A stretch of DNA of 64,000 bases from Rhyzopertha dominica. Taxonomy: Eukaryota; Arthropoda; Insecta; Coleoptera; Bostrichidae. The stretch is from NCBI GenBank assembly GCA_025024175.1, contig QCXZ01000001.1:14136001-14200000 (forward strand), written 5' to 3'. The position numbers and the translations under genes were made by a program. The notes beneath the pieces were generated by a model that had not been told where the DNA came from, did not search any database, and was given only the letters and a program-made list of their open reading frames with translations. Below, in pieces: positions 1-13,200 of the stretch (position 1 is its first letter; each line of letters opens with the position of its first letter).

Positions 1-206
1 TTAGGCGATTGCTGGTTTTCTTTCTGTTCGCACCGCTTGCTTCCCCGCATCCCGCTAACATCCCTTTCAGCTTGCGGCATTCACCCTCGGGGTTGTTCCC
101 TGGAGTGCCGATCTTCACTGCAGCTACCCTGGTCTGCACACGTAAGAGGGATCGTGTGTAGTGGTCTGAGGAGCATACCTCAGGATAATAAAAAACTGGC
201 GCCCGA
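1..206 (+). mobile_element. LTR retrotransposon remnant: LTR end plus primer-binding site
   Basis: A GC-richer block ends in an AATAAA signal (187-192) followed at 197-206 by TGGCGCCCGA, the start of a tRNA-Lys-type primer-binding site. This is the arrangement expected at the R-U5/PBS junction of an LTR retrotransposon. Only the first ten or so bases match the Lys PBS, the LTR does not end in a clear CA, and no gag frame follows directly. The left part of the LTR would lie outside the window. The assignment is inference from PBS position and composition. Confidence 0.35.
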
Positions 207-781
207 GAAACCGTTTTGACGCTGAGCTTAGTGCTTACGTCACTCATTACGTAACCGTCCGCTCTCCGATCCGAAGGCCCGTTCCGCCGCTCCACGAAAA
301 AGGCGTCACAGTATATTTACTTAGTGCTTCATCTAATTAAGTGTGCTCACTAAAATGTTGAATATTTTCGGCCGTGAAAAAACAATCTGAGTGTGCGTCA
401 CTAGCATACTCATCTTGAACACAGTCGCTTTTAGTTGAAATTATCAATTTATTAATTAATCTGAAGTGTAAATGGAAATAACTGAAGAAATTGCATTATT
501 ATTAGTATATAAATTTAGTATGCCTTTGCAAGTGATGGTAGAAGTAAAATAATGGGTGCTTACATGAGCAGGATTCATGGTAACTACTCTACATACTCAC
601 CTTTCTAGTCATTTAATCATAGACTGGTATGTGTCGCCATTTATTTTATTTATTTATATTAATTTCATATATTATATCTAAGAGTACATTACTTACTTTA
701 GAAGTAGCTTAGTTGTGTAGCAATAGTCTCTTCCACTTGGCTTTAGAGCACTGGCAGTATAGGACTACTTATCAGTTAAGA

Positions 782-898
782 AATTCAACAAATTCCAAGA
801 CTTTGACCACTGCGAAATATTGCAAAGAAAAGGAGGAAATATGTACCCACTGTGGCAAGGGAGGCCACAAAATGCTGGAATGTCCAGACAAATATTAA
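782..898 (+). pseudogene. Gag zinc-knuckle remnant (CCHC)
   Basis: A short open stretch ends in ICTHCGKGGHKMLECPDKY and a stop. It contains one perfect C-x2-C-x4-H-x4-C knuckle (842-883), the nucleic-acid-binding motif of retroelement Gag proteins, most like the single knuckle of Copia-type Gag. Nothing upstream or downstream reads as capsid or protease. It is probably a decayed fragment of the LTR element whose PBS lies at 197-206, in the same orientation, although that link is inferred from proximity. Confidence 0.5.
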
Positions 899-1119
899 GT
901 GAGAATATGCATACTGTGTTCAAATAGAGGAAAACAATGTGTGAAAGAATTAAAAGAGTGCTCTACGTACAAGTGGTTCACAACATCTTCAAGCGCCACC
1001 TCCTCGTGGTAGGGACGGGCAACGAATCCTAGGTTCCTCCCTTGGGGCGAAATAAAAATCCTAAGTACGGCCAAGAGCGCGAACCACAATGTAGGACCCA
1101 TTTTAAAAACTTAGGTAAT

Positions 1120-2665
1120 GGGTAAATAATTGTGGTTCTTAATGAAAAAAGTCTCTTCCACTTCTTTCTGAACTTGCAACACTTCTTAAACCTTTCAGCA
1201 TGTTGGGAAGTTGATTGTATTCCCTTATTCCCCATATGTCCGTTGTTACATTCCCATGTTTTTCTATTTTTGTTTTCACATGTTGTAAGTTAGTTTTGTT
1301 TCTTGTGTTGTGCTCGTGGATGTCCTTGTTTCTCTGCAGGTCTATATAGAGGTCTATAAGTCTGTTGGCTACCTGGTGAATAAAGGTTATTGTTTGGATC
1401 TTGATTATGCTCTCAATATTGAGTATTTTGTATTCTTTGTAGTTTTTTCAGTTGGATATTTGTAAGATAGTTGGGATATTACTTTTATGGCTTCGTTTTG
1501 ACATAGTTGCAGTTGGTATAATGTTGCTTTTTTAAGTAGGCAATGTTAAATGTATCATACTGTAGTAGACTTTGCTTCCTGAATTTTGTGGGATGCACTG
1601 TATTCTACTTTTAACCATTCCAGTTACTTTAGAGATTATATTTTTGAGTTTTTCAGTATGTGTGTTCCAGTCGAGGCTGCTATTCATATGTATCCCAAGC
1701 AGGTATCCATTTAAGTAAGAATTTAGGATGGCAATGCCATCTGTCAGCATTACACTGACATGATGACAAAGCCACCTAGCTGCCTTAACGGGTACTACTT
1801 CCTAAAGGAAGTGACCCGTAGCCTGACAAATTGGCATGCAACTGCATACTTCAATTTGACAGCAGGCCCCCACGGCACTTTATGCTAACGGGCAAGAACC
1901 AACATACATAAAATGCATGTCTATGCTGTGCTGTCTACACCTCAACCAACTGCGGATAGTACTATTTCGCTATCATTACAGCTCATCAGTGCAGTTTAGG
2001 TCTAATGACAGCGAAATAGTACTATCTGCAGTTGGTTGAGGTGTAGACAGCACAGCATAGACATGCATTTTAGGTATCCATTTAATGTTGTAAGGTCTTC
2101 TTGTCCTTTATATGTATTATCACAGCATCATCTGCAAACATGGTTATTTGTCCTTGGAGTTCCATAGTGCCGATGTCATTTATGTATGTTGTAAATAAGG
2201 TAGGTGATAATACCGAGCCTTGTGGCACTCCTGTACTCCTGATGTCACTAACCGGTGAGTTGCAGTGCACATATTGGTACCGGTCTTCTAAGTATGATTT
2301 GACCCATTCTTTGGTGAAGCCTCTGATCCCTATACTTGCGATGTGTCCAAGTAGGCGATCATGATCAATGGTGTCAAATGCTTTTTTAAAGTCAAGTAGG
2401 AGCCCTATTGCTTCTCCTTTATCAATATTCATATTTAGGTTGTGAATTGTGTCCATGACTGATGTGATGTTTTGTTTTTTCCAAAATCCATGCTGTCTCT
2501 TATAGAAATAATTGTTTTTCTCCAAGAACACTTTTATCCTTGCCTGCGTGCACCTTTCCAATATTTTACTTAGGACTGACGTACTGCTTATTGGTCGACA
2601 GTTTGCTGGGTCTTCCTCGTTTCCTTCTTAATAGATCGGTGTTACTTTAGCTATTTTCATCCCTT
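1120..2665 (-). pseudogene. Non-LTR retrotransposon reverse transcriptase (Jockey/CR1-like), broken
   Basis: Read leftward from about 2665, the translation passes through MKIAKVTPIY, PANCRPIS and LERC, the palm segment LLLDFKKAFDTIDHDRLL (first catalytic Asp), GVPQGSVLSP, then FADDAVIIH (the YADD-equivalent active site) near 2100. After an insertion at 1715-2071 it resumes with LLGIHMNSSLDWNTH, then IHEHNTRNKTN and YNQLPNMLKGL near the C-terminus. The order is that of the RT domain and tail of Jockey/CR1-group elements. An in-frame stop near 2625, a loss of roughly 60 codons between LQH and LLGI with a frame change, further stops after 1530 and a nested element make it inactive. No endonuclease domain was found upstream. 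Confidence 0.85.
1715..2071. mobile_element. Palindromic SINE-like element, copy 1
   Basis: A 357-bp insertion sits inside the reverse-transcriptase pseudogene and is flanked by exact 14-bp direct repeats, aggtatccatttaa, at 1701-1714 and 2072-2085. Its right half is a long hairpin. The arm around 1910-1975 (starting aaaatgcatgtctatgctg) is repeated inverted at about 2005-2071, leaving a loop of roughly 30 nt. A second copy lies at 11511-11705, also with a duplication of about 13 bp. Duplications of this variable length suggest target-primed (non-LTR-driven) insertion rather than a cut-and-paste MITE. No tRNA-like A/B boxes were recognised. Confidence 0.7.
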
Positions 2666-2964
2666 CTAAATTATTTCTTGGGGACGTTTGAAAATTTTTT
2701 ATACAAAACCAGTTTACTTTTCTGCATAAATTGTATTTTGCATCACTTCCTAATTTTTAGTCAAATGTTGCTAATCCCCATTTAAACATGGCTTGCACAC
2801 AAATAAGAGCTACACTTGTTCTCACAACTGTCCAACTTTCAGTTCAATCCAAACTATTATTTATCAGTGAATGAGTTGTGCTTACCTATTTTGACCTCCA
2901 TTCCACTATCTTTTTAAGATTCAGAAGTAAATAAAACTAATAACATTTAGTGCATCTATTAAGA

Positions 2965-2970
2965 TTTATT
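2965..2970 (-). terminator. Candidate E2F polyadenylation signal
   Basis: Reads AATAAA on the minus strand. It is the first canonical signal found after the E2F stop codon. Confidence 0.35.
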
Positions 2971-3113
2971 ATTGTAGTATTGACACTATTGTTTTACAAC
3001 GTTGTAGAAATTGTGATGTTCACAGAAAGAAGTAATGGATGTAAATGGTTTTTAAGGCCTCTATTGGCTTCGGTCTTAGGTGTATATAAATTCATCCACA
3101 AATTAAAATATAC

Positions 3114-3121
3114 TATTTACA
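3114..3121 (-). promoter_or_regulatory. Pumilio response element in E2F 3' UTR
   Basis: Minus-strand TGTAAATA, an exact UGUAHAUA Pumilio site in the inferred E2F 3' UTR. Confidence 0.4.
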
Positions 3122-3739
3122 GAATGCAAATATAACAATTAAATTTAAAAATTGTACTTAAGTAAACAACACCCACTAAAGGAAAGAAATGTGATTTAAC
3201 TTTACAAAAATGATTGGCTTTTTAAGTATTTCATACTATAGGGAATATAAACAATGAGTTCACTGTATGTAATAATTGCTAGTATTTGTGAGGAAACTAC
3301 TCGACTAGTACGGAATATTGCAATTATTAAGAAGACGACAACAAAAGCATTCTATTGGACACACACCTATTGACATGGCACTACAGAAATCTTGATATCA
3401 AACAAACAACAATTATCTTCAAACATAAAATCAATAAATTTGATTATACAAGAATTACCTGCAAATATCTGAACACATTCCTTAGTCGTCATGCTGCTAA
3501 GATAAAAAAAAATTAAAAGAAATTGATCACAGTAACTTGAGTTTGCAGCTGTGCATATGTATTACCTTGTCAATATTGATGAATGTCCTAACTATTTACT
3601 TTTCAGTGGGTGTAAATGTAACTAGCAACACTAACGAAATATAACAGCAGGTAAAAAACGGGCACTATAAATTTTTAATGTCTCACAAAACTTACAAAAC
3701 AAAAAAATGCCCCTCAAGCATCATATGTATAAATAATAT

Positions 3740-3747
3740 TATGTACA
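3740..3747 (-). promoter_or_regulatory. Pumilio response element in E2F 3' UTR
   Basis: Minus-strand TGTACATA, an exact UGUAHAUA Pumilio site about 400 nt after the E2F stop. Confidence 0.4.
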
Positions 3748-4143
3748 TATAAACTTCGTCCATGGCACCATATGATTCCATCTTTCTTCTATTTTACATT
3801 ATGCCTTTATACTATTTTGTTTTTGAAATATAGAGATATTCTTCAATAAATTACAATCCCACAGAATAGACCTACTTAAATTGTTTTGACAAAAATCATT
3901 TATCTTTTGTGTTTTAAATAAATTACAATAAAAACATATAGTAATTTGGATTAACCAGTACTACTAAAACATATAACTAAAAGACCAAAAAATAGGCACT
4001 TTGGTCAATACTCATATTCAAAAATTACATATGGCTATTCACAAAAAACATTGTGAATGTTCTGCCGCGACTTCCCCAGTCATTTTGCCGCGGACAAAAT
4101 ACACTTCTTTGTACATGAGCAATGTTACAAATAAAAGAATTCC

Positions 4144-4262
4144 TTATATTAAGTCCAAGATGTCCGCTAATCCTTCAGTTGCATCCAAGCTAAAATTGTA
4201 CTCGGAATGTGTAAGTGGTTCTAAGGGAACGAATGGCTCGGCATAGAAGGGATCCAAAATAC
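4144..4262 (-). CDS. E2f1: E2F coding exon 3 (RB-binding transactivation domain)
   Basis: Acceptor TTTTTGTAG/GT, first coding base 4262, stop TAA at 4146-4144. The first two bases complete the Gly codon left open by exon 2, and the frame then encodes [16 protein letters not shown] followed by [18 protein letters not shown] and I-stop. This aligns with the C-terminal E2F1-3 segment that contacts the RB pocket. It is short and lies 19.5 kb from exon 2, so automated annotation could easily miss it. Confidence 0.9.
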
Positions 4263-7200
4263 CTACAAAAAACACAGTTAATCACACACATCAATAGGAC
4301 ATTGGTTTTTAACAAGAATCTTTGGAATACTTTCAAATAAACTGTTCGACAATAATTGAAATGGAAGCAAAGTGCTTCAAGTTATGAAGTTTCAGTTTCG
4401 GTGATTGTCTTTATTTGAGATCCATGTGTGTATGTTAGTTGAAATCTTGTATTTAAGTTTCTTTCAAGAAAACAATCAAAAACTCATAAATCAAAAGGAT
4501 AGATATTTTTAACTTAAGAAATAGCTTTCTGTCATACCATTACAAATTATATAAGCAAACTGTGTATTCGATCCAAACAACTTCTCAACAATATACCGAA
4601 CTGATAACCATTGGCTTAGTAAAGAGCATGTGAAATGTAGCTTGCTTGACCCATGCCTGCAACAGAATTAGTCAAAGAAAAATCGCAATGTAATTAACAG
4701 GACAGAGTAGAAATATCAGTTGATGAAGAAAGTCATCCAAAAGGTTGGTTTGTACAGACTCAATGTGTAAGATATAATAATGGCCATTAACTGCTACAAT
4801 GATAGTACTTTAATGGGTATAAAACCAGCAAAATAACGCCTAAATTGGGAGTATCTTGCTGCTTGGCAAATTTAAGAATGCAGAAATCGCCAGGGTACTT
4901 ATTTACTATTAAATCTAGGTTTGGTAAATGAACACATTTCAGTGTGAACGATACCATAAATGAAACATGGAACCACAAGGCAATTCCAGGTGCAGGTATA
5001 ATGGTATGAGACCAAATCACTTTGAGTGGCTGTACTGAACTTACCGTTTTGGAAGGTGAAACAATGAATACCGAAAAATATTCACAAATATTTTGTGATT
5101 CCATTTGCCCAAAATTTTGAGAATATTATTTTTAAGCAATACAGCGGCAATGTCCTCTGAAAGCATAATATTGGAAGAATGGTTTGAAATATCCGCTCAT
5201 TTGATTGCAATCCCATGAAAGATGTATGGAGACAACTTCAGTGACAATTATCATATTGAAAGGAATACCTAACCAGAGTAGATGTGTTAGAATTATTGGA
5301 AGAACAGCAACGGATTCCTAGAGAATTCACTGCTAAATTGGTGACAAGTGGCAGTACCTAAAAGATTTTTTAATCCTCAGAATCAATCGATATAAAAATA
5401 ACATTTGTGTAAATTTGTGATGGATTTAAACAATGTTAAATTTACCCAAATTTTTTTTATCACATCTTGATTGTTACCGAAGGGAATGGCAAAAATCCAG
5501 AAACTGGCAAAGTAATAACAACCCTATTAGGCATGTATTGAGCATGTGAATGCCCTACTAATATGAGCCATAAAAATTGTATTTTGTATCTAACCTTTTT
5601 AATTAAATTTATTAATTGCCTTTCCACCTCAGGTAAGTATACTTTGTGCAATAGCTGCACATATGAACAGTATCTCTACCCTTTTTTTAAATAATAAAAT
5701 GTGTGCAGTCTCTGTGCAGCATTCTCTTCAAATTGTCGAGCAGCTTATATAAAAGTTTACTATATGATACTACTAATACTAATACAATTTACTATAAAAC
5801 TGTACATTTATGTACATAGGAATATATCATTTCTACTCATACTGTATATCCACAATGTATTTATTACTAGGCAACTATCACATATAATGCCAACATACTG
5901 TTTTCTTTTCTCAAAATCATGCTACGAGACAAGTGATGAAGTTGTAAGCTTATCTTGGAAGAGTGACATTGCGAACCTGTAGCTAATTGTATGTTATCAA
6001 ACTGAAATTAGCAATGAGATTAAACAATATAGTGTGCAGTTAGTAGCCATACACATCACAATATTGGTAATGAAAAATAATCTCATTGTGGATTTCTTTT
6101 TTTCACTTATGCACTAAGTACTAATAAAATTGCAAGCCCCTCAGGCATATTTTATTGCGACACTCTTAAGCGATGTTGTAAATGGCAATTAAAAACTCGT
6201 CATTACCTTTATCTCTAACACAAAATTGCATTTAAAAAGAAAAAATACAATATAGACAAAATTTTAATTGTAAACGTTCTGCCTTAATCTTACAAGTATT
6301 ATATTATCATTTTAAACTAGTAGCAAAAAACTCAACAATGGTAATGAGTTAGGACCATTTATTAGATATGGGACGCAAATATTAAGAGAAAACAAAAACT
6401 AAACACGAATTAGGAATTTATTTCATTAAAGAAATCATCATAAATACAATATGTTTCTCCTTATACATAAATGATAATGGAACTTATATGCTTACTGTTG
6501 GTACTGTTTACTTAATCGTCATGGAATTGAGCATAGCAGCTCCGCTTCAAATTCTTAAAGAATCTCTGGCTTAGTCAGACGATGATACAAATGTGCTCTC
6601 TACGATTAAGTCCTTGACTGCCGGCTAGTCAATTAGAATTNTGAACGTTAACCTCATCCAGGCGTAAGAAATGGCATTGTGATAAATGAAACAGCTTTTC
6701 CTTAGTTTATTACAAGAATTAAGCACCCAAAATATACGTATTACCTTTTATTAACATCTACTTTAACAGGGGAATGCCTGTTACCGATTGGTCTTCCTTA
6801 CATTCATTTAATATTGGTTTGCTGAGATCACAAATAACTTATACCTCACAGCATATTCAATCAGATATCTGATAGGTTGAGTGACAGAATCTATAGACAT
6901 AAAGCATCATTTTCTCACATCTTCACTTTTGTCTTGAGTATGGACTACTACTACTATATGCAAGAAAAGCATCTATCTTACTTGGGCAGTATTGACAGCA
7001 AATTTAATCATGCTGTGTATTATGCCATACAGTGGGTATGTTACACACATTGGTGAATAGTACTGGTTAAAAGACTCGGGTCTCCATCAGCAATCAGTAT
7101 CATTCTTAATTTAGGCCAACCGTACCTTAAGTAGTAAATTATTTTGCTTAATAATTGACCTTTTGAAGGCGTTTCACCCTAACACCATCTAGGAGTGGCA

Positions 7201-10200
7201 TGAAACGCTGGTCTAACCTAGCCTGGGGTATATCTTGAAAAAATATTCACATGCCTGCAATAAAATCAATTTTGCTACTCCAACTAGTGTCCATATCTTC
7301 CCTCATAACTGCATAATTATAGGTAAAAAAAACTAAATAAAACATGTTACTTTCTAGTATATTATAATACTAACAACTACAAATCCAAGTCAAACCTTAC
7401 AAAATTGTAAAACTAAAGGCGAGGTTTATGGGTGTCTTAAAATGTTATCATTGAAACACGTGAACATGTCAATTTTTTGGATATTTGCTTTTATTCATTT
7501 CTGAAAAAATTATAAACTTGCCAAATAACATTAATGTCAGCAAAACTTGGTTAGTAAACATGAGATTTCGAAAGTAACCCCACAGCTCCGAAATGTGAGC
7601 TTTCTGAAGCCTTTAATAAGTTGATTATCCTACAAAACACTACAGAATATGTTGAAAATACACACTCCCATATTAAAATATATCCATCAAATCGACAGAT
7701 GACCAGTATACGTCAAAGCAGTAGTTGTTGAGAGGCGGCAAATTGATTCAATCGATAATTTTCATAAGCGCCCTGGATGCATGAATCATTTATAGAAACC
7801 CTGTATTAGTCTTGTAGAAGATGAAATACACAATCATCTAGAAAATAATTTCATTCTACCCTTATTGCTTAGACACATTCATTAAAATTTTATTTCATTT
7901 CACATAAGCAATAACGAACATAAATATTTACACATAAAAAAGCACTAAATATATTTTAATAAGCAGTCGAGCTACCATCACAAGTTCTAGTTAGTATTGG
8001 TATGTTTCTTGTGTTGATTGTTCTAAACTCATTGACATTTAAAGCACAAACATGCCATTCAGGAACTCCAAAACAAAAGAAACAATCAGTAATTAAAAAA
8101 AGGGAACGACTGTTTTGTGTTATAACAGCAATATGTTTCAAGTCATAATAAAATTTGGCAGAAGAGAAAAGGGAAATTTTAAATATAAGGTTGTACAAAC
8201 AGAGGGGGATGAGGAGCAGTCAAGGAGCATTTACATCTCTACTAGAATGATACAGTATATATTAAATGAGCTTTTAGATAATTTTCAAACAGCTGAAGAA
8301 AATGCCTCGTGTAAGTGGAAGAGAGGCAATTAAGACAATAAAAGAAGAGGAATTTAAAAATATGGAAGTAATCTAGCAAATGTTCTAGGACAAGATTACA
8401 ATCTAGGACCTAATGCAAAGAAATTTTAAAATTACGATATTTTAGTTTTCACACTGACCTGTAAAGTTGTACTTTTATAGGTATTCAGACATTAATTCAG
8501 AAACAACAGGGTCTTACACTTTACACCAAGAAGTCAATAATCTTCAAGAGACTTCTTTTATAATTCTATACTACTCGTATTTACTTTAGAAAAGTTACAG
8601 CCTTCAAAGTACTGAGTTCGCTGTGGACCACTTCATATTTGGTACTAGTGATATCCAGTGAAGGTACTAGATTATCAGAGATACAAGAGAAATTGTTGGC
8701 AATCAACAAAGACAAGTAAAAACATACCAAAGACAATCAAATTGAATATATATACAAGACGACCATAATTTCAGTCATCATGTATGCAGCCAAATATAGT
8801 TTGATGACCAAGACAAAAGAAAAAAATTTACGAGTAAAAGAAAGATTTGAAGAACAATGTATGGATTAAGGTGAGAACAGAATTTAGGAAAATAAATTTT
8901 AAATTAGAACAAAAAATAGGAAACAATAGTGTGCAAAAGATTGAACAGCAAAAGATAAAATGGTTGAACAGCCAAAATTTAATAATAATAATAATAATAA
9001 ATATGGCAATTGAAAGTAAAAGGCAGAAAAAGCAAAGAAGAAAGAAGAGATTGATATCAGTGGAGCAAAAAATGAATGATAGAAAGCTGTGGAGAAGAAT
9101 ATGATGCAATAGTTACACAAAAAAGAGAAGAAAGATAAATAGGATTGATTCAAACAGAGTAAACAGGTTTAGAGAGCTTCACAGGAAGCAGGATTATCCC
9201 CTAGGCCCAATGGGGTTTTGAATAATCATCATATATATAATATGTTTATTTAACCAGCAGACAGCAGTCCAAAATAAGTTAATGTGAAAACAATTGTACA
9301 TAAAGTTTAATATTTTTGTTTATGTACTATACGAGGTAGCTTTCTTACAGTGCAGATCTAGTACTAAAAGTAAAATGTGAAATCTGCACTCAGAACATCA
9401 CAGGTGTGTAACACGTTATATGGGTGAAAGCTGATAATTACTAATCTTAGATGTGTTATATAAAAACTATGATATAGTTATGGCAGATAACCTTGGTATA
9501 TAAAAATATAAAATGAAAGCAAGTTAGGGCTGTTAATACTACTATTAAGGATCTTATATAAAAACAGAACTAGTATGATATATTAGTTAGGTGCTTGTAA
9601 AATTTGTTGCATTCGAAGCTGCCAATATTTATATAGCATTCCAACCTAATTACCTTATGGTTACGTTAAACAGGGGATTATTTACAACCAAGGGTTCATT
9701 GTGAGCAATTATTATGTAGTCGTAATATAACCTTATTTCATTTGGAGAGGTATATTATACAAATGGCACCAGAGTATTACACAACATACAAGATGTGATT
9801 TAATGTATGCATGAAACAAAACCTGAAGACATAAAGCCTCTAGTTTCTCTAAAGATCAAATCCAAAATTGGCATAACTTGAGCACAGACCATATATACTT
9901 GATTAAATAATATTACAATGCCAAGATCACTGAAGGTATAAAAATGCTTCAATTCAAAATTGCCTGTATTATACCTATACTCTTATTATAGATGTTTTGC
10001 GAGAATAAGATATTGCCTTGTATTTTATCTCCAATTTCTTAAATATACACCTCATTTTTATCGTGTATTTATCCTGCTGTACCAAAATACAGTCAGCAAA
10101 ATAGGCTACACTACCAACAAGTTTATTATCAACCGCATACGTGTAAACTACACGGTTTTATCTACATTGAATATCTTTATCTATATCAGGAACATAATAA

Positions 10201-13200
10201 GATCCAGGTTAAAACCTTGGATGAGACCAGAAGTTGATATATAGTGACTTATCTGAATCCTCAGTGCTCAACATACGAAAGCCAACCACTCAACAATGAT
10301 CTGAATAGTCTCAGCAAATGAGGAAATATCCCAATGCTGTCGAGCTTTGAAAACAAAGTTTTCACCAAATCTCGAACAATTTATGATGATGTTATTAATG
10401 AAGAGTTAAGTGTGGTAGACAAAAGTAAGTACTATCTAGAGACACTGAAGCACTTTTCTATCTGCAACTTATGCTATTAAAAATATTTAAAATTTTGACC
10501 ATCACAACTTTACAAGCAGAGTGGACGTTTTCTAATCTGAAAAGATCAAATTCATTGGTAAAAAAAAGGGTCTGACCCTTTTCAATATCCTTAAGGACAG
10601 ATGTCAGTGTCAAAAACTAGAGGGTGATCAGATAAAAATGGGACACAAAGTATGGGCAGACTCCTTGGTTGAAATTAGAACAACCTAGGTGAATGTTTAT
10701 TGGTACCATCTCTCTTCCTTAAGAAGTTATAGGCTTGTGAAGATAAATAAAACCAAATCTTGCAGACATTTCTCGCTCAAATTTTTGCTCAATATGAGCA
10801 AATCAGAATGCATGCTTATTTTTAATATCTGACATAAAGGGCGCTATGTATGCTTATCTTACAATTTTTGTATTGAAGTGCAATAATACATAGACGGCTG
10901 TTACAAAAATATAACTTAACTTTCTCAGTATAACATAAGTTTCCTAATACCCCTGTTTAATTACTATTGCAAACTGCTATGACATATGTTTTCAAACAGT
11001 AAGATGGCTGACATGGTGGTAATTTTTGTGCCACAAGACTTAAATGTCTGTGCTCTGGCAAAAATCTACGGCCTGAAGAAATTCTTTTCAAAACTACATA
11101 ATTGATAAGTGAATTTTATAGAGTTTTTGCAAATTTATTGTGTATTTGTTATTTGTAAATAACATTATTTACTAATAAAGTAATTTATAAAACTGGGAAT
11201 TTTTAATTTAATTTTAACAACAACAAAAAAGAAAGGAACAGAAAAGATACATATGTATTATAATAACAGAACAGAGCAAGAAATACATACAATTCTTCTG
11301 TAATTCCCACATTCTTTTGTTCCTAAGAATTCCAAAGAATAATTCTAAATAATTCCCAAATTTCCAAATAATTCCAAATATTTCCAAAACTAATAACGAA
11401 TAATTACAATTTCCACCAACTTGTACACTATAATTCCACAGTGGTTTACCCCTCTATATTATTGATGTTCCGCATGTAGTTTCAAAATTAATAAGCTATT
11501 TCTAAAAATAAGAATGTAGATGGCAATGCCATCTGTCAGCATGACAAAGCCACCTAGCTGTCAAGCCTTGGTATATAGGCAAAACCAGTTCTATGCTGTG
11601 CTATCTGCACTAGACCTAAACTGCACTGATGAGCTGTAATGATAGCGAATAGATCTATCTGCACTTGGTTGTGGTGCAGACAGCACAGCATAGACATGCA
11701 TTTTTATTTATAAAAATATTGACAAAAAAAAAATAAAGGAAACAACAAGAGTGTGAGATGAGCATAAACAGCACCCTCTGCTTACAATATTAAAAATAAG
11801 CTGGGATTCTGATTAACTCATACTGAAAACCCTTGTGTGTGAAATTTGAATGAAATATCTGCAAAAGCCCTTTTATTAAAAAGAAATATGCCTATAACTT
11901 CTTAAGGAAGCAAGATGGTACTAGGATAATTTCATATAAATCGGTCTAATTTCACCAAAGGAGTCTGCTGAAGGTCCCTTTTTTTCTGGATACCCTGTAT
12001 AATATAGGTAATATTAGCACGAAGTAATATAGAAGTACACACAGCTAGGGCATTTGTGGAGGGGGCTGAGATAAGGTCCAATTTGTGTCCTGACTTTGCA
12101 ATACCCTGTGTTCCACAAGATGATGCTGTTACGGTTACTTTTAACGTAGGGCTAACAAGATAGTTTTCATTGGGTATTCGCCTCTAAAAAAGAATGTCAT
12201 TTTTGAAGTTATCCTACTGCAACAACAGAAATGACGTGTAAACTGATGTGCATTTTTAAGTTTTAACCGTGAATTATAATTCTGTGTAGTGCAGTGTTGT
12301 CAATTAACATACAGGCTCAATGGCTTAATATTCGTAAAGTAAGTAAAGTGAAGATAAATATATATGCAAGCAAAAAAGAGCAGAAGCTTACATTTTGTGA
12401 TAAACAAGCATTTCATAAAAATGATAGATGAAACCGATAGATAAACAACTGTAATTTAGGTAAGTACATATTAGTACAGCTGATAAACTTCTTATCTATT
12501 ATTTCATTTTTAAGATCTGTACAGTACTTTGAAATTAAAACATTATTATTTGTTAAATGTCTTGGATTTCCTCTCACTTAAATATAAATTTTTCTTTACC
12601 CTATCACTACAGGAAATTTACAGACTGATAAGTAGCGAAGTAGTACGTAAAGGCTTTACATTTTAATTGCTTACGATGATTATTACCTGATGGTATGAAA
12701 AAGTTGAGTTCGTCAGACGTAAGATGCGTCTACAAAGAATGCTTGCATATAAAACTTAATTCAGCTTCAATTTACTCTAGACCCATAAATACGATTTGCA
12801 ATTTTTATTTACCGCAGGTAATTTTTTTATTTAGTAGGTACTAAGTTGCATAATATATTAATAGGTGTTACGACGAGGCCGTCGCTCAATGCACCCGACT
12901 GATGCCAGTTTCCTCACATTTGTATGCGAGAGAGACGGAAATGTGGGTCTGGGTATTCAATTCTGAAGTAGCAGTGTGTATACCTTGTACGTACAGTTCT
13001 CGCTCACCAACATCGTGATATTATTATATATGAAAAAGTTTTTAGGTGATTTTTTTTTTTCCGATCTTAACGGTGTCTGTGCTTTCAATATTGAAAGGTA
13101 GATTGGAAGAATACAAGCGGGTTGTACATAGAAAAGATAGAGAATTTACTTATAAAGATACAATTTGTGCAAAACATTTTATTATATTCAAAAATTTTTT

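Larger units (their letters stand above)
2945..4143 (-). other. Probable E2F 3' UTR
   Basis: This is the transcript-sense region after the E2F stop codon (4144-4146). Scanning downstream, the first canonical AATAAA on the minus strand is at 2965-2970, giving a UTR of about 1.2 kb if used. It contains two UGUANAUA Pumilio elements (3740-3747 and 3114-3121). Low complexity and lack of transposon similarity fit a UTR. The true end needs transcript data. Confidence 0.4.

Noticed and set aside
2101..2364. Plus-strand open frame of 87 codons
   Set aside because: Antisense of the reverse-transcriptase palm domain; no independent protein signal.
4787..5104. 105-codon minus-strand frame in the E2F intron
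   Set aside because: No motif, inside an intron, and no splice sites linking it to E2F phases.
8115..8333. 72-codon frame with repeated polar residues
   Set aside because: Coding-like composition but no recognised family; may be a retroelement scrap near the RTE remnant, not supportable alone.
8982..9001. TAA/ATT microsatellites (also about 19797, 23108 and 51163)
   Set aside because: Ordinary simple repeats in an AT-rich genome.
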